Positions 26,441 through 37,391 of a DNA stretch of 64,000 nt are shown here, in pieces (within the stretch, counting starts at the first letter, position 1; each line of letters begins with the position of its first letter). Source of the stretch: Rhizobium sp. AAP43 (GTDB lineage: Bacteria > Pseudomonadota > Alphaproteobacteria > Rhizobiales > Rhizobiaceae); the NCBI RefSeq assembly GCF_001296045.1, contig NZ_LJHS01000019.1, positions 169,283 to 233,282 on the forward strand, read 5' to 3'. A program made the position numbers and the translations under genes. A model generated the notes under the pieces. That model was not told where the DNA came from, did not search any database, and saw only the letters and a list, made by a program, of their open reading frames with translations.

Positions 26441-28756
26441 ATGAATTCCGACGAGACGAACAAGCAGCAATCTGTGAACCCGACCGCTGACCTGGACGAA
26501 CAGGCCCTCTTCTATCATCGGTATCCGCGACCCGGAAAACTGGAAATCCAGGCGACAAAACCGCTCGGCAACCAGCGTGACCTGGCCCTGGCCTATTCAC
26601 CGGGCGTCGCTGCTCCCTGCCTCGCCATCAAAGACGATCCGGCTGCTGCCGACGACTACACCGCGCGCTCTAATCTCGTTGCCGTCATCTCCAACGGCAC
26701 CGCCGTGCTCGGCCTTGGCAATATCGGCCCATTGGCCTCCAAGCCGGTCATGGAAGGCAAAGCCGTTCTATTCAAGAAGTTCGCCGGCATCGATGTCTTC
26801 GACATCGAAATCGATGCGCCAAGTGTCGAACAGATGGTCTCGACCATATCTGCCCTTGAGCCGACCTTTGGTGGCATCAATCTCGAAGACATCAAGGCGC
26901 CGGAATGTTTCCAGGTCGAAGACCAGTTGCGCGAGATGATGAACATTCCGGTCTTCCATGACGACCAGCATGGAACCGCAATCATTGTTGCCGCCGCCAT
27001 TCTGAACGGGCTCGAGCTCGCAGGGAAGTCGATTGCCAACGTCAAGATCGTCGCATCCGGCGCTGGCGCCGCTGCACTGGCCTGCCTCAACCTGCTGGTG
27101 ATTTTGGGAGCAAAGCGCGAGAACATCTGGGTCCATGATATCGAGGGGCTTGTCTATAAGGGCCGCAACGAGCTCATGGATCGCTGGAAAGAAGTCTATG
27201 CGCAAGAGACCGATAAACGCTCGCTTCACGAATCAATTGAAGGCGCGGATGTCTTCCTTGGTCTCTCCGCCGCCGGCGTCCTGAAACCTGAACTTCTCGC
27301 CCAGATGGCGCCAAAGCCGCTGATCATGGCGCTCGCCAATCCCAAGCCCGAAATCATGCCCGAAGAGGCACGCGCAGCGCGTCCGGATGCCATGATCTGT
27401 ACCGGACGCTCGGATTTTCCGAACCAGGTCAACAACGTCCTGTGCTTCCCGTACATCTTCCGCGGCGCACTGGATTGCGGCGCCACCACGATCAATGAAG
27501 AGATGAAGATGGCGGCCGTGCGCGCCATTGCGGCGCTTGCCCGCGAGGAAGTCTCGGAAGTCGCGGCCCGCGCCTATAGCGGCGAGACCCCCGTCTTCGG
27601 ACCTGATTATCTGATCCCCTCACCTTTCGATCCGCGTCTCATTCTGCGCATCGCTCCGGCCGTTGCTCGCGCTGCTGCCGAAAGCGGTGTCGCCCGCCGG
27701 CCAATTGCCGATTTTGACACCTATCTCGATCAACTCAACCGCTTCGTCTTCCGCTCCGGCTTCGTGATGAAGCCGATCTTTGCTGCGGCAAAGACGGCAT
27801 CAAAGAAGCGCGTCATCTTTGCAGAAGGCGAAGACGAACGCGTACTGCGCGCAGCCCAGGTCCTGCTCGAGGACGGGATCGGCGAACCGATTCTGATTGG
27901 CCGTCCGCAAATCATCGAGACACGCCTGAAGCGTTACGGCCTCAGGGTGCGTCCCGGCGTCGATTTCCAGCTCGTCAATCCGGAAGACGATCCGCGTTAT
28001 CGCGACTATGTCGATGAGTATTTTGCGCTTGTCGGCCGTGCAGGAATCAACCCAGAAGCCGCCCGCACGATCGTGCGTACCAACACCACCGTCATTGGCG
28101 CGCTTGCCGTCAAGCGCGGCGATGCCGATGCGCTGATCTGCGGCGTCGAAGGACGCTACGACCGCCATGTGAAGGACGTTCGCCATATCATTGGTAAGCG
28201 TCCGGGCGTGCGTGACTTCTCGGGCCTCAGCCTGCTGATTTCCCAGCGCGGCGCCATCTTCCTGACCGACACCTTCGTCACCGACGATCCGACCGCGGAA
28301 GAAATTGCCGAAATGACGGTCATGGCGGCCCACGAAATCCGCCGCTTTGGGATCACTCCGAAAGCCGCACTCCTGTCGCATTCCAATTTCGGTTCTCGAC
28401 CTTCGGCCAGCGCCAGCAAGATGCGGGCAGCCCTTGAAATCATCCGGGCGGAAGCACCAGAGATCGAGGTTGATGGCGAAATGCAGGGTGGCTCGGCCTT
28501 ATCGGAAGTCTTGCGGAAACGCGCCATGCCCGACAGTACGCTGACGGGTGAAGCAAACCTCCTGGTCTTCCCGAACCTCGATGCCGCAAACATTTCGCTC
28601 GGAATCGTTCGCACCATGATGGATGCCTTGCATGTTGGCCCAATATTGCTTGGGGCGGCCATGCCGGCGCATGTACTCTCGTCTTCGGTCACCTCGCGTG
28701 GGGTCGTCAACATGGCAGCGCTCGCCGTGGTCGAAGCGTCTCAGCCTGTCGCCTGA
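26441..28756 (+). CDS. NAD(P)-dependent malic enzyme with C-terminal phosphotransacetylase-like domain
   Basis: A 771-residue MaeB/Dme/Tme-type enzyme that oxidatively decarboxylates malate to pyruvate. The malic domain holds ALAYSPGVAAPC (near 48), ISNGTAVLGLGNIGPLASKPVMEGKAVLFK, FHDDQHGTA with metal-binding Asp residues, and a Rossmann region KIVASGAGAAALACL. From about residue 440 a phosphotransacetylase-like domain follows (RVIFAEGEDERVLRAAQ); in S. meliloti enzymes this part is regulatory and not catalytic. Length and the adjacent LuxR/LuxI pair suggest the dme orthologue, but NAD versus NADP preference cannot be read here. In rhizobia it feeds pyruvate to the TCA cycle from C4-dicarboxylates. 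Confidence 0.95.
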   Translation: MNSDETNKQQSVNPTADLDEQALFYHRYPRPGKLEIQATKPLGNQRDLALAYSPGVAAPCLAIKDDPAAADDYTARSNLVAVISNGTAVLGLGNIGPLASKPVMEGKAVLFKKFAGIDVFDIEIDAPSVEQMVSTISALEPTFGGINLEDIKAPECFQVEDQLREMMNIPVFHDDQHGTAIIVAAAILNGLELAGKSIANVKIVASGAGAAALACLNLLVILGAKRENIWVHDIEGLVYKGRNELMDRWKEVYAQETDKRSLHESIEGADVFLGLSAAGVLKPELLAQMAPKPLIMALANPKPEIMPEEARAARPDAMICTGRSDFPNQVNNVLCFPYIFRGALDCGATTINEEMKMAAVRAIAALAREEVSEVAARAYSGETPVFGPDYLIPSPFDPRLILRIAPAVARAAAESGVARRPIADFDTYLDQLNRFVFRSGFVMKPIFAAAKTASKKRVIFAEGEDERVLRAAQVLLEDGIGEPILIGRPQIIETRLKRYGLRVRPGVDFQLVNPEDDPRYRDYVDEYFALVGRAGINPEAARTIVRTNTTVIGALAVKRGDADALICGVEGRYDRHVKDVRHIIGKRPGVRDFSGLSLLISQRGAIFLTDTFVTDDPTAEEIAEMTVMAAHEIRRFGITPKAALLSHSNFGSRPSASASKMRAALEIIRAEAPEIEVDGEMQGGSALSEVLRKRAMPDSTLTGEANLLVFPNLDAANISLGIVRTMMDALHVGPILLGAAMPAHVLSSSVTSRGVVNMAALAVVEASQPVA

Positions 28757-28831
28757 TTGCTCTTGAGAACCGTCGGCATCGCCCAGGCCGGAATTCGTGC
28801 CAGATATTTTCAGAACCGAAGCATTATACTG

Positions 28832-28857
28832 GGCCCTTGAAATTTAGGGGCCAGTTT
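28832..28857 (+). promoter_or_regulatory. Hairpin sequestering the luxR (sinR-like) ribosome site
   Basis: GGCCCTT (28832-28838) can pair with AGGGGCC (28846-28852), giving seven pairs including one G-U, with a 7-base loop. The right arm contains the ribosome-binding AGGGG of the luxR ATG at 28858. Confidence 0.5.
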
Positions 28858-29607
28858 ATGGTTCAGCACGAAGTCTATTTCGACGTGCGCATGTGGTTGG
28901 AGAGCCAGGAGGCTCCCGACCCAGCTGCGTTTTTGATCAAGCTCCATTCCGCATTCTCGGCAAGACTGCTCGTCTATCTCGATGGCAGCCTGGCCGAGGG
29001 CCGTCTGGATGTCATCCGCTTCCATCACTACCCCACCGCAGACCATCGGCGTCTGGCGCGAAATCTGCGCGAACAACGGCATCTGCCGCATGTTGCGGCA
29101 CTTTTCTCGGCACTGGAACCAACGACAATTGATTGGTCACCCTTTGTCGAGCGACGGACACGAGGTGAACCGGATCCGTCACAGTCCCAGCCTGTGGCCG
29201 CCGTTGTCTATCCACTCCTGACCAGTGCCGGGCATCATGCCTGCCTGATCGTGATCCCCTCACCCTCCATTGATGACATTGCGGCATGGCGCATGGCGAA
29301 CGATCGGGACATCGCCAGTCTTGCTGCGATTTTTCACGCGAGATTGACCCGTTCAGTCGAGATTCACCCCCCGAAGCACCTTACCGCTGTCCGGCTCACC
29401 AGACGGGAACGCGAAACATTGGCCTGGATTGCCGGCGGTAAGAGCTACTGGGAAACGGCGATGATTCTCGGAATTACCGAACGAACGGTCCGATATTTTA
29501 TGGCGAATGCCCGAAGAAAGCTGGACGTCGTAAACAATTCGCAGGCGGTGGCAGAAGCTGTCTGGCAAGGCCTCATTCCTCGCTTAATCGAAAGGCCCGA
29601 ACAGTAA
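28858..29607 (+). CDS. sinR: LuxR-family regulator, SinR-like
   Basis: A 249-residue regulator. The C-terminal LuxR HTH is clear: LTRRERETLAWIAGGKSYWETAMILGITERTVRYFMANARRKL, about residues 180-225. The N-terminal domain has a YP pair as in AHL-binding domains, but the usual Trp of YPxxW is replaced by Asp and the usual Asp-Pro by Leu-Pro, so AHL binding as in TraR is doubtful. In S. meliloti SinR activates sinI together with the AHL receptor ExpR encoded elsewhere. ATG at 28858 with AGGGG is preferred to TTG at 28837. The sinR name rests on its place between the malic enzyme and the synthase gene. Confidence 0.75.
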   Translation: MVQHEVYFDVRMWLESQEAPDPAAFLIKLHSAFSARLLVYLDGSLAEGRLDVIRFHHYPTADHRRLARNLREQRHLPHVAALFSALEPTTIDWSPFVERRTRGEPDPSQSQPVAAVVYPLLTSAGHHACLIVIPSPSIDDIAAWRMANDRDIASLAAIFHARLTRSVEIHPPKHLTAVRLTRRERETLAWIAGGKSYWETAMILGITERTVRYFMANARRKLDVVNNSQAVAEAVWQGLIPRLIERPEQ

Positions 29608-29728
29608 ACGCAGGGTTGCGTCGATCTTATCACAGATTGCAGAGTTGAAAGCTGTCGCCACCGCCAGTTTCAAAACCAGGAACCAAAAGTCATCTTTGTT
29701 GTTCCATTCTCAACGAAGGAGCAAGCGC

Positions 29729-30370
29729 ATGATCAGGATCATTAACGGTTCCCGCCGTCACCAATTTCCCTCCGACATCGATGCCATGCATCGGCTGCGG
29801 AAAAAGGTCTTCCACGATCTCCTTGGCTGGGACGTCTCCGTCCAGGAAGAATGGGAGATCGACAGTTACGACCGTGCCAACCCGCTTTACGTCCTCTCTT
29901 ATGGCGAGAATGGTGCACTTCGCGGGTCACTCCGCCTCTTGCCAACGCTCGGCCCGAACATGCTGGACGACACGTTTCCGATCTTGCTCGGCGACGGGCC
30001 TGAGATCCGCGCCGCAGACATCTGGGAATCAAGCCGGTTCTGCATCGACCCAGACATCTCGCAGGACCGTGCCAGCAATCAGGTCACGATCGCCGCTGCC
30101 GAACTGATGTGCGGCGTGGGCGAGCTTGGTCTTGCCTCCGGCCTCTCGCATATCGTGACCGTGACTGACGTTTTCCTTGAGCGCATGTTCAAGCGCATGG
30201 GATGCCCCGGAGAGCGGATTGCTGCACCACACCGGATCGGATCGGTTCAGGCCGTGGCGGTTGCCTGGGAGGTCAGCGAAGACTTGCTGGAACGCATGAA
30301 GATCGTCGCCGAGATCGATGGTACGGTTCTCGAAGAACCGATGACACTGAACGCCGCCCGGGCTGCGTGA
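29729..30370 (+). CDS. sinI: N-acyl-homoserine lactone synthase (LuxI family), SinI-like
   Basis: A 213-residue AHL synthase. All invariant residues of the family are in place: Arg24, Phe28, Trp34, Asp45, Asp48, Arg69, Glu100 and Arg103, within RLRKKVFHDLLGW, EIDSYD, RGSLRLLPT and WESSRFCID. It makes AHL signal from S-adenosylmethionine and acyl-ACP; chain length cannot be read, though S. meliloti SinI makes long chains. ATG at 29729 has AAGGAG nine bases upstream; a longer frame from 29645 is rejected. It lies 121 bp after luxR and the order malic enzyme-luxR-luxI-DUF2865-bluB fits the sin locus as I remember it. Confidence 0.85.
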   Translation: MIRIINGSRRHQFPSDIDAMHRLRKKVFHDLLGWDVSVQEEWEIDSYDRANPLYVLSYGENGALRGSLRLLPTLGPNMLDDTFPILLGDGPEIRAADIWESSRFCIDPDISQDRASNQVTIAAAELMCGVGELGLASGLSHIVTVTDVFLERMFKRMGCPGERIAAPHRIGSVQAVAVAWEVSEDLLERMKIVAEIDGTVLEEPMTLNAARAA

Positions 30371-30376
30371 TGCTGC

Positions 30377-30420
30377 GACGGCCGCCTCTTTTGGGGCGGT
30401 CGTCTCGACTTGTTTATTTT
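30377..30420 (+). terminator. Probable terminator after luxI
   Basis: Ten-pair stem GACGGCCGCC / GGCGGTCGTC with one G-U pair and an 8-base loop, followed by a broken T-rich stretch ending in TTTATTTT. Confidence 0.6.
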
Positions 30421-30459
30421 AGTGTCGGCCACTGCTACGTATGCATCAACGCCTATTGA

Positions 30460-32465
<2,006 letters not shown>

Positions 32466-32492
32466 AGGCGCGCGCAAGAAGGCTGGCCTTGC

Positions 32493-33326
32493 CTATGGAT
32501 TTTCCGGGAAGTAGCGCACATAGGCAAAGGCTCCGCCATCGGGAGACCAGTTCGGCACATTGATCGTGCCTTGCCCGCCGAAGAGTTCGAAAAGAACTTC
32601 CTGATTGCTGCCGTCCATATCCATCAGGCAGAGTTTGACATCCTTGTCGCGCGGATGGTCGAAGACATCTGGCGCATAGGAAAGATAGAGAACCTTGTCG
32701 TTGTTCGGCGACGGATGCGGAAACCAGTCCCCGGAATCGCTGTTTGTCAGGCGCTGCACGTCACGGCCGTCAGGGCGCATGCGCCAGATCTGCATCAGCC
32801 CGCTGCGACTGGAGTTGAAGTAGATCCATTCGCCATCCGCCGACCAGTCAGGACCATCATTGCGTCCCTCACCCTGTGTCAGACGCAGTTCGTCTCCGCC
32901 ATCGACCGGGATGGTGTAGATATCAAAGATATCATCACGGATGCCGCAATAGGCAAGCGTCTTTCCGTCCGGTGACCAACCATGCCAATAGGAGGGCATG
33001 TTTTTCGTCACCTGACGCGGCATGCCGCCTTCGGCCGGCAGGACATAAATACAGGACTGACCAACCAGTGTCCTGTCGCAGATCGCCAGCATGGAACCAT
33101 CGGGCGAAATGCCGTGATCATTGTTGATGCGAATTGCAAAACCGGTATCGACCTCTTCCGGCTCGCTATCCTCATCAAGCCAGATCCGATGCAGCAGTCC
33201 ATCACCATTGATCAGCAGATACGAACCGTCCGGCGACCAGTTCGGTGCTTCGACCAGAAGATCTGTTTCCCAGACCACGGTCGATGTTCGGGTTTCCATA
33301 TCGTAGATTTCAACCGAACTGCGCAT
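32493..33326 (-). CDS. TolB-like WD40/PD40 beta-propeller protein
   Basis: A 277-residue protein made of repeated PD40 blades: APNWSPDGSYLLI, HGISPDGSMLAICD, GWSPDGKTLAYCG, DWSADGEWIYFNSS, HPSPNNDKVLYLS and NWSPDGGAFAYV. No signal peptide is visible, so it is likely cytosolic, unlike periplasmic TolB. Propellers of this kind bind partners or serve as non-catalytic parts of peptidase-like proteins; no specific role can be assigned. ATG at 33326 is preferred to GTG at 33329. It is upstream of the bluB riboswitch on the same strand. Confidence 0.82.
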   Translation of the reverse strand: MRSSVEIYDMETRTSTVVWETDLLVEAPNWSPDGSYLLINGDGLLHRIWLDEDSEPEEVDTGFAIRINNDHGISPDGSMLAICDRTLVGQSCIYVLPAEGGMPRQVTKNMPSYWHGWSPDGKTLAYCGIRDDIFDIYTIPVDGGDELRLTQGEGRNDGPDWSADGEWIYFNSSRSGLMQIWRMRPDGRDVQRLTNSDSGDWFPHPSPNNDKVLYLSYAPDVFDHPRDKDVKLCLMDMDGSNQEVLFELFGGQGTINVPNWSPDGGAFAYVRYFPENP

Positions 33327-33390
33327 CACACCATCTTTCTGCCGGGACGAGCGCCCGAATCTTTATTGTACGCGTGCCGTCTGCTCGTGC

Positions 33391-35073
33391 TCAGTCACGA
33401 TCGCGGTAGCGATTGGTAATCGGATAGCGGCGATCTCGGCCGAAGTTCTTCTTTGTGATCTTGACGCCGGGTGCGGACTGGCGACGCTTGTATTCCGCCA
33501 GATAGAGCAGATGCTCGACCCGGTGCACCGTTGCAATCTCATGGCCACGCGCAACGATCTCGTCGACGCCCATTTCTCGCTCCACCAGGCATTCAAGGAT
33601 GTCATCGAGCACCGGATAGGGCGGCAGCGAATCCTGGTCTGTCTGGTTCGGACGAAGCTCGGCGGATGGCGCCTTGGACAGGATGTTGGCCGGGATGACC
33701 TCCCCAGAAGGTCCGAGCGCGCCGGGCGGCACATGGCTGTTGCGCCAGGCGGACAAGGCATAGACCTGCATCTTGTAAAGGTCCTTGATCGGGTTGAACC
33801 CGCCATTCATGTCGCCATATAGCGTCGCATAACCAACCGACATTTCCGACTTGTTGCCCGTCGTTACCACCATAGAGCCGAACTTGTTCGAAACAGCCAT
33901 GAGAATGGTGCCACGCGCCCGGCTCTGCAGGTTTTCCTCGGTGATGCCGCTCTCCGTGCCTTCGAACATGTCCGAAAGGGCTGAGAGAAAGCCCTCGACC
34001 GGATCTGCGATCGGCACGATGTCATAATGGCATCCAAGCGCCTTCGCACAGGCTGCTGCATCGGCGAAACTTTCTTCCGACGTATAGCGGTAGGGAAGCA
34101 TGATTGTCCGCACGCGCTCCTCCCCCAGCGCATCGACGGCGATCGCCGCACAGATCGCGGAATCGATGCCACCGGAGAGACCCAGAACCACGCTCTTAAA
34201 GCCGTTTTTGTTGACATAATCCCGGAACCCGAGAACACAGGCGCGGTAATCCGCTTCCTCACGCTCCGGGATCTTAGACATCGGCCCCTCGTCACAGCGC
34301 CATCCCTCGGCTGTCCGCTTCCAGGTGGTGACAGACAGCGTCTCTTCGAACTGGCTCATCTGAAAGGCCAGCGACTTGTCGCCGTTGAAGGCGAAGCTTG
34401 CGCCGTCGAATACCAGCTCATCCTGTCCGCCCAACTGGTTGGCGAAGATCAGTGGCAGACCAGTTTCGATGACCTGGCGAAGCACGACCTGATGACGAAC
34501 ATCCACCTTGCCACGATAGTAGGGCGAACCGTTCGGCACGAGCAGGATCTCCGCGCCTGTCTCGGCGAGCGTTTCACAGACACCGAGATCATTCCAGATC
34601 TCCTCGCAGATCGGTACACCGATGCGCACTCCACGGAAATTCACCGGGCCGGGCATCTCGCCCTCGACGAAAACCCGCTTCTCGTCGAATTCGCCATAGT
34701 TCGGCAAGTCGATCTTGTCGCGCAGAGCAAGGATGCGTCCCGCATCCAGGATAGCCACGGAATTGTGTCGGCCTTTCTCTCCCAGACGAGGGAAGCCGAT
34801 GATCACGCCAGGACCGCCATCCGCCGTATCCTTCGCCAATTGCTCGACGGCTGAAAGGCAAGCCTGCAGGAAGGCAGGCTTCAGAACGAGGTCTTCCGGC
34901 GGATAGCCGGAAATGAACAACTCGGTCAGCAACAGGAGGTCAGCCCCCTGGCTGGCAGCATCCTGGCGCGCAGCGCGCGCCTTGGCGAGATTGCCGGCGA
35001 CATCGCCGACCGTGGGATTGAGCTGCGCAACGGCAATGCGCAGGACATCTGAGATTTTCTTCGGTTCGCTCAT
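33391..35073 (-). CDS. nadE: Glutamine-dependent NAD+ synthetase
   Basis: A 560-residue enzyme converting deamido-NAD to NAD with glutamine as amino donor. The N-terminal nitrilase-type glutaminase domain shows the Glu-Lys-Cys triad in LLTELFISGYPPEDL, LRDKIDLPNYGEFDE and GVPICEEIW. The C-terminal synthetase domain has the PP-loop LGLSGGIDSA near residue 300, plus MPYRYTSEES and GNKSEMSVGYATLYGDMNGGFNPIKDLYK. ATG at 35073. The two-domain length is that of the ammonia-channelling type. Confidence 0.96.
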   Translation of the reverse strand: MSEPKKISDVLRIAVAQLNPTVGDVAGNLAKARAARQDAASQGADLLLLTELFISGYPPEDLVLKPAFLQACLSAVEQLAKDTADGGPGVIIGFPRLGEKGRHNSVAILDAGRILALRDKIDLPNYGEFDEKRVFVEGEMPGPVNFRGVRIGVPICEEIWNDLGVCETLAETGAEILLVPNGSPYYRGKVDVRHQVVLRQVIETGLPLIFANQLGGQDELVFDGASFAFNGDKSLAFQMSQFEETLSVTTWKRTAEGWRCDEGPMSKIPEREEADYRACVLGFRDYVNKNGFKSVVLGLSGGIDSAICAAIAVDALGEERVRTIMLPYRYTSEESFADAAACAKALGCHYDIVPIADPVEGFLSALSDMFEGTESGITEENLQSRARGTILMAVSNKFGSMVVTTGNKSEMSVGYATLYGDMNGGFNPIKDLYKMQVYALSAWRNSHVPPGALGPSGEVIPANILSKAPSAELRPNQTDQDSLPPYPVLDDILECLVEREMGVDEIVARGHEIATVHRVEHLLYLAEYKRRQSAPGVKITKKNFGRDRRYPITNRYRDRD

Positions 35074-35272
35074 GAAGTCGGTTTACCCGCTTGCAGACGA
35101 TCTCGCAACGTCACCCGCCGCGCTTGCGCGCGGGAAATGGTGCGACCGTAAAATCCGTCGAAATTACACTGGGAACACCGAGGTAACCATCATAGTTCAT
35201 GTGGCATTCATGACGGTTATGTGACAGCTAAAGAAAGAATTCGTGTCGTCTGCCTGCCCTCCGGAGACAGCC

Positions 35273-37204
35273 TTGGAAAAGTTCAACGCAAAATCATTGG
35301 TGACCAGCTTCGGTTCGACGGGTGACGTCGCTGCACGAGGTGATCGGGCAGGCGCCAAGGTCATCCGGATCGCCGGGCAGCTGACCCTGGTTACCCTCAC
35401 GGCGCTTATGGCGGTCTTTGCGAGCGAATGGTTTGCCCGCGGCGATACAGCCGATATTTTGCCCTATCTGACGTCGACGATGCGGCCGGGCATGATTGCG
35501 GTCGGCGTCGTCGCGCTGGCGATCCTGGCGCTCGACGCCCTGCTGGGTCGCTCGTTGCAGTCGGCGGTTCTCGTCGTCCCTATGGCCGTCCTTCCGGCCT
35601 TCTTCTCCGGCCAGAAACAGCAGTATCTGTCTGACCCGCTCTATCCGAGCGACCTGCTCTTCGGTCGGCAAATATTCGAACTTCTGCCGGCCATGGTTGC
35701 TGCACAGCCGCTTTTGGCTGTCGCCGTATTCTCCGGCGCGGCTGTCGCCATTTCAGCCGTCCTTTACTTGATCATTCGCGGCCGCAAGATTTTCCCGCCG
35801 CTCTCGGCTTTCGGCCGGGTGACGCGCCTGGTCATCGCCTTGCCGATCCTCTTCGGTTTCGCCAGCATCATGAATCCGATGACCTATTCGGAAACCAGGG
35901 ATCGGCTGAACATCATTCCCATGCTTTGGGACCAGACCGAGAATTACCGTCACAACGGCTTCCTTCTTGCCTTTGCGATCAACGTACCAATGGCCAAGGT
36001 CAGCGCGCCAGATGGCTATGGCAATCTCGCCGTGTCCGACATCCCGACGGATCGCATCCCAGCGACCTTTTTCTCCGGGCGTCGCGCCGACGTGATTTTC
36101 CTGATGAGCGAATCCCTCTGGGACCCCACCCGTCTCAAAAATGTGGGCTTTTCCGCCGATCCGATGCCGACAATTCGCGGCAAGCAGTCCGGCAATGTCT
36201 TTTCGCCTGAGTTCGGCGGCATGACCGCCAATGTCGAATTCGAGGCGCTGACGGGTTTCTCCAACGCGTTCCTGCCCTATGGCAGCATCCCTTATCAGCA
36301 GTATATCCGTCGTCCGGTTCCCTCGCTTGCAACCTTCTTCGAATCGAAGGGTTACAAGACCAAGGCGTTTCATCCGTTCCAGAGCTGGTTCTGGAACCGG
36401 AAGAAAGTCTATGACGCGCTCGGCTTCCAGGAGTTCCACTCTGAAGAGACGATGCCTGTCATGAGCAAGCGTGGCCAGTTCGCCTCCGACGACGCCCTTA
36501 CCCGCTACATCATGGACGAGGCAGAGCGCACCGAGGGTCCCTTCTTCTTCTTCGGCGTGACGCTTCAGGGCCACGGTCCTTATGAACCCGGCCGCTATGC
36601 AAAGAATGCCGTGACCCTGGATGCGCCGATGATGTCGCCCGCCAATGCCAGTGCGCTTGCGACCTATACGCAGGGCGTGAAGGAGGCCGACGACAGCCTG
36701 AAGACGCTGATGGACTGGGCGAAGAAGCGCCAGCGGGAAACCATTATCGTCGTCTTCGGCGATCACCTGCCGCCGCTGAACGAGGTGTATACGCAGAGTG
36801 GTTACATGCCGAATGTCGTGGCTACGCGGCGTGCGTCAGTCGAGACCATGAAGCGCGAACACGAAACACCGCTTGTGGTCTGGTCGTCGAAGCGTGGCGT
36901 GCAGAAGAACCTTGGCACCGTCAGCCCTGCCCTTTTGCCGCATTACATCGTCCGTCTCGCAGGCTACCGCCACCCCTTCTACACGGGGGTCCTGGGACGG
37001 GTCAGCGAGCGCTATACCGTAATCGACCGCCACCAACTGGTAGGTCGCGGTGACAAGGCGCAAGCGGACTGGTCCCTGTCCGGCCAAGTCGATCCGCTGA
37101 TCCGCGATTATCGCTATCTGCAGCACGATATGATGTTTGGTGAAGGTTATTCCATGGAGCGTTTCTTTCCCGAGCAGGAGGGGCGCCTTGCTCCGGCAAG
37201 TTGA
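35273..37204 (+). CDS. LtaS/OpgB-like sulfatase-superfamily phosphoglycerol/phosphoethanolamine transferase
   Basis: A 643-residue membrane enzyme: about five membrane segments (residues about 25-205) then a periplasmic sulfatase-fold domain. Catalytic features are VIFLMSESLWDP (metal-binding Glu), GGMTANVEFEALTGFS (nucleophile Thr), and a late FGDHLPPLNE with Asp-His metal ligands. LTA synthase, OpgB/MdoB and CgmB-type enzymes share this layout; in rhizobia the natural acceptor may be cyclic glucan or other periplasmic glycans, but this is inference. The start is TTG at 35273 with GGAG six bases upstream; GTG at 35243 is the alternative. Confidence 0.85.
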   Translation: MEKFNAKSLVTSFGSTGDVAARGDRAGAKVIRIAGQLTLVTLTALMAVFASEWFARGDTADILPYLTSTMRPGMIAVGVVALAILALDALLGRSLQSAVLVVPMAVLPAFFSGQKQQYLSDPLYPSDLLFGRQIFELLPAMVAAQPLLAVAVFSGAAVAISAVLYLIIRGRKIFPPLSAFGRVTRLVIALPILFGFASIMNPMTYSETRDRLNIIPMLWDQTENYRHNGFLLAFAINVPMAKVSAPDGYGNLAVSDIPTDRIPATFFSGRRADVIFLMSESLWDPTRLKNVGFSADPMPTIRGKQSGNVFSPEFGGMTANVEFEALTGFSNAFLPYGSIPYQQYIRRPVPSLATFFESKGYKTKAFHPFQSWFWNRKKVYDALGFQEFHSEETMPVMSKRGQFASDDALTRYIMDEAERTEGPFFFFGVTLQGHGPYEPGRYAKNAVTLDAPMMSPANASALATYTQGVKEADDSLKTLMDWAKKRQRETIIVVFGDHLPPLNEVYTQSGYMPNVVATRRASVETMKREHETPLVVWSSKRGVQKNLGTVSPALLPHYIVRLAGYRHPFYTGVLGRVSERYTVIDRHQLVGRGDKAQADWSLSGQVDPLIRDYRYLQHDMMFGEGYSMERFFPEQEGRLAPAS

Positions 37205-37391
37205 GTGGCCGAGCTTATTTCTCGACGCCATTTGCAGCCAGTGCGAAATCTCGCCTGTTGCGGGTTTCACGGAAATAATTCATAGGCATATTTTGCGATA
37301 GTAAGCGTAGTGCTTTACAGCAGTTATATCTGCTTTGTTGAAGCATTGCATCGCTGCCGCTTCATTAGGCCTTTGAAATCGAGCTATTGCC

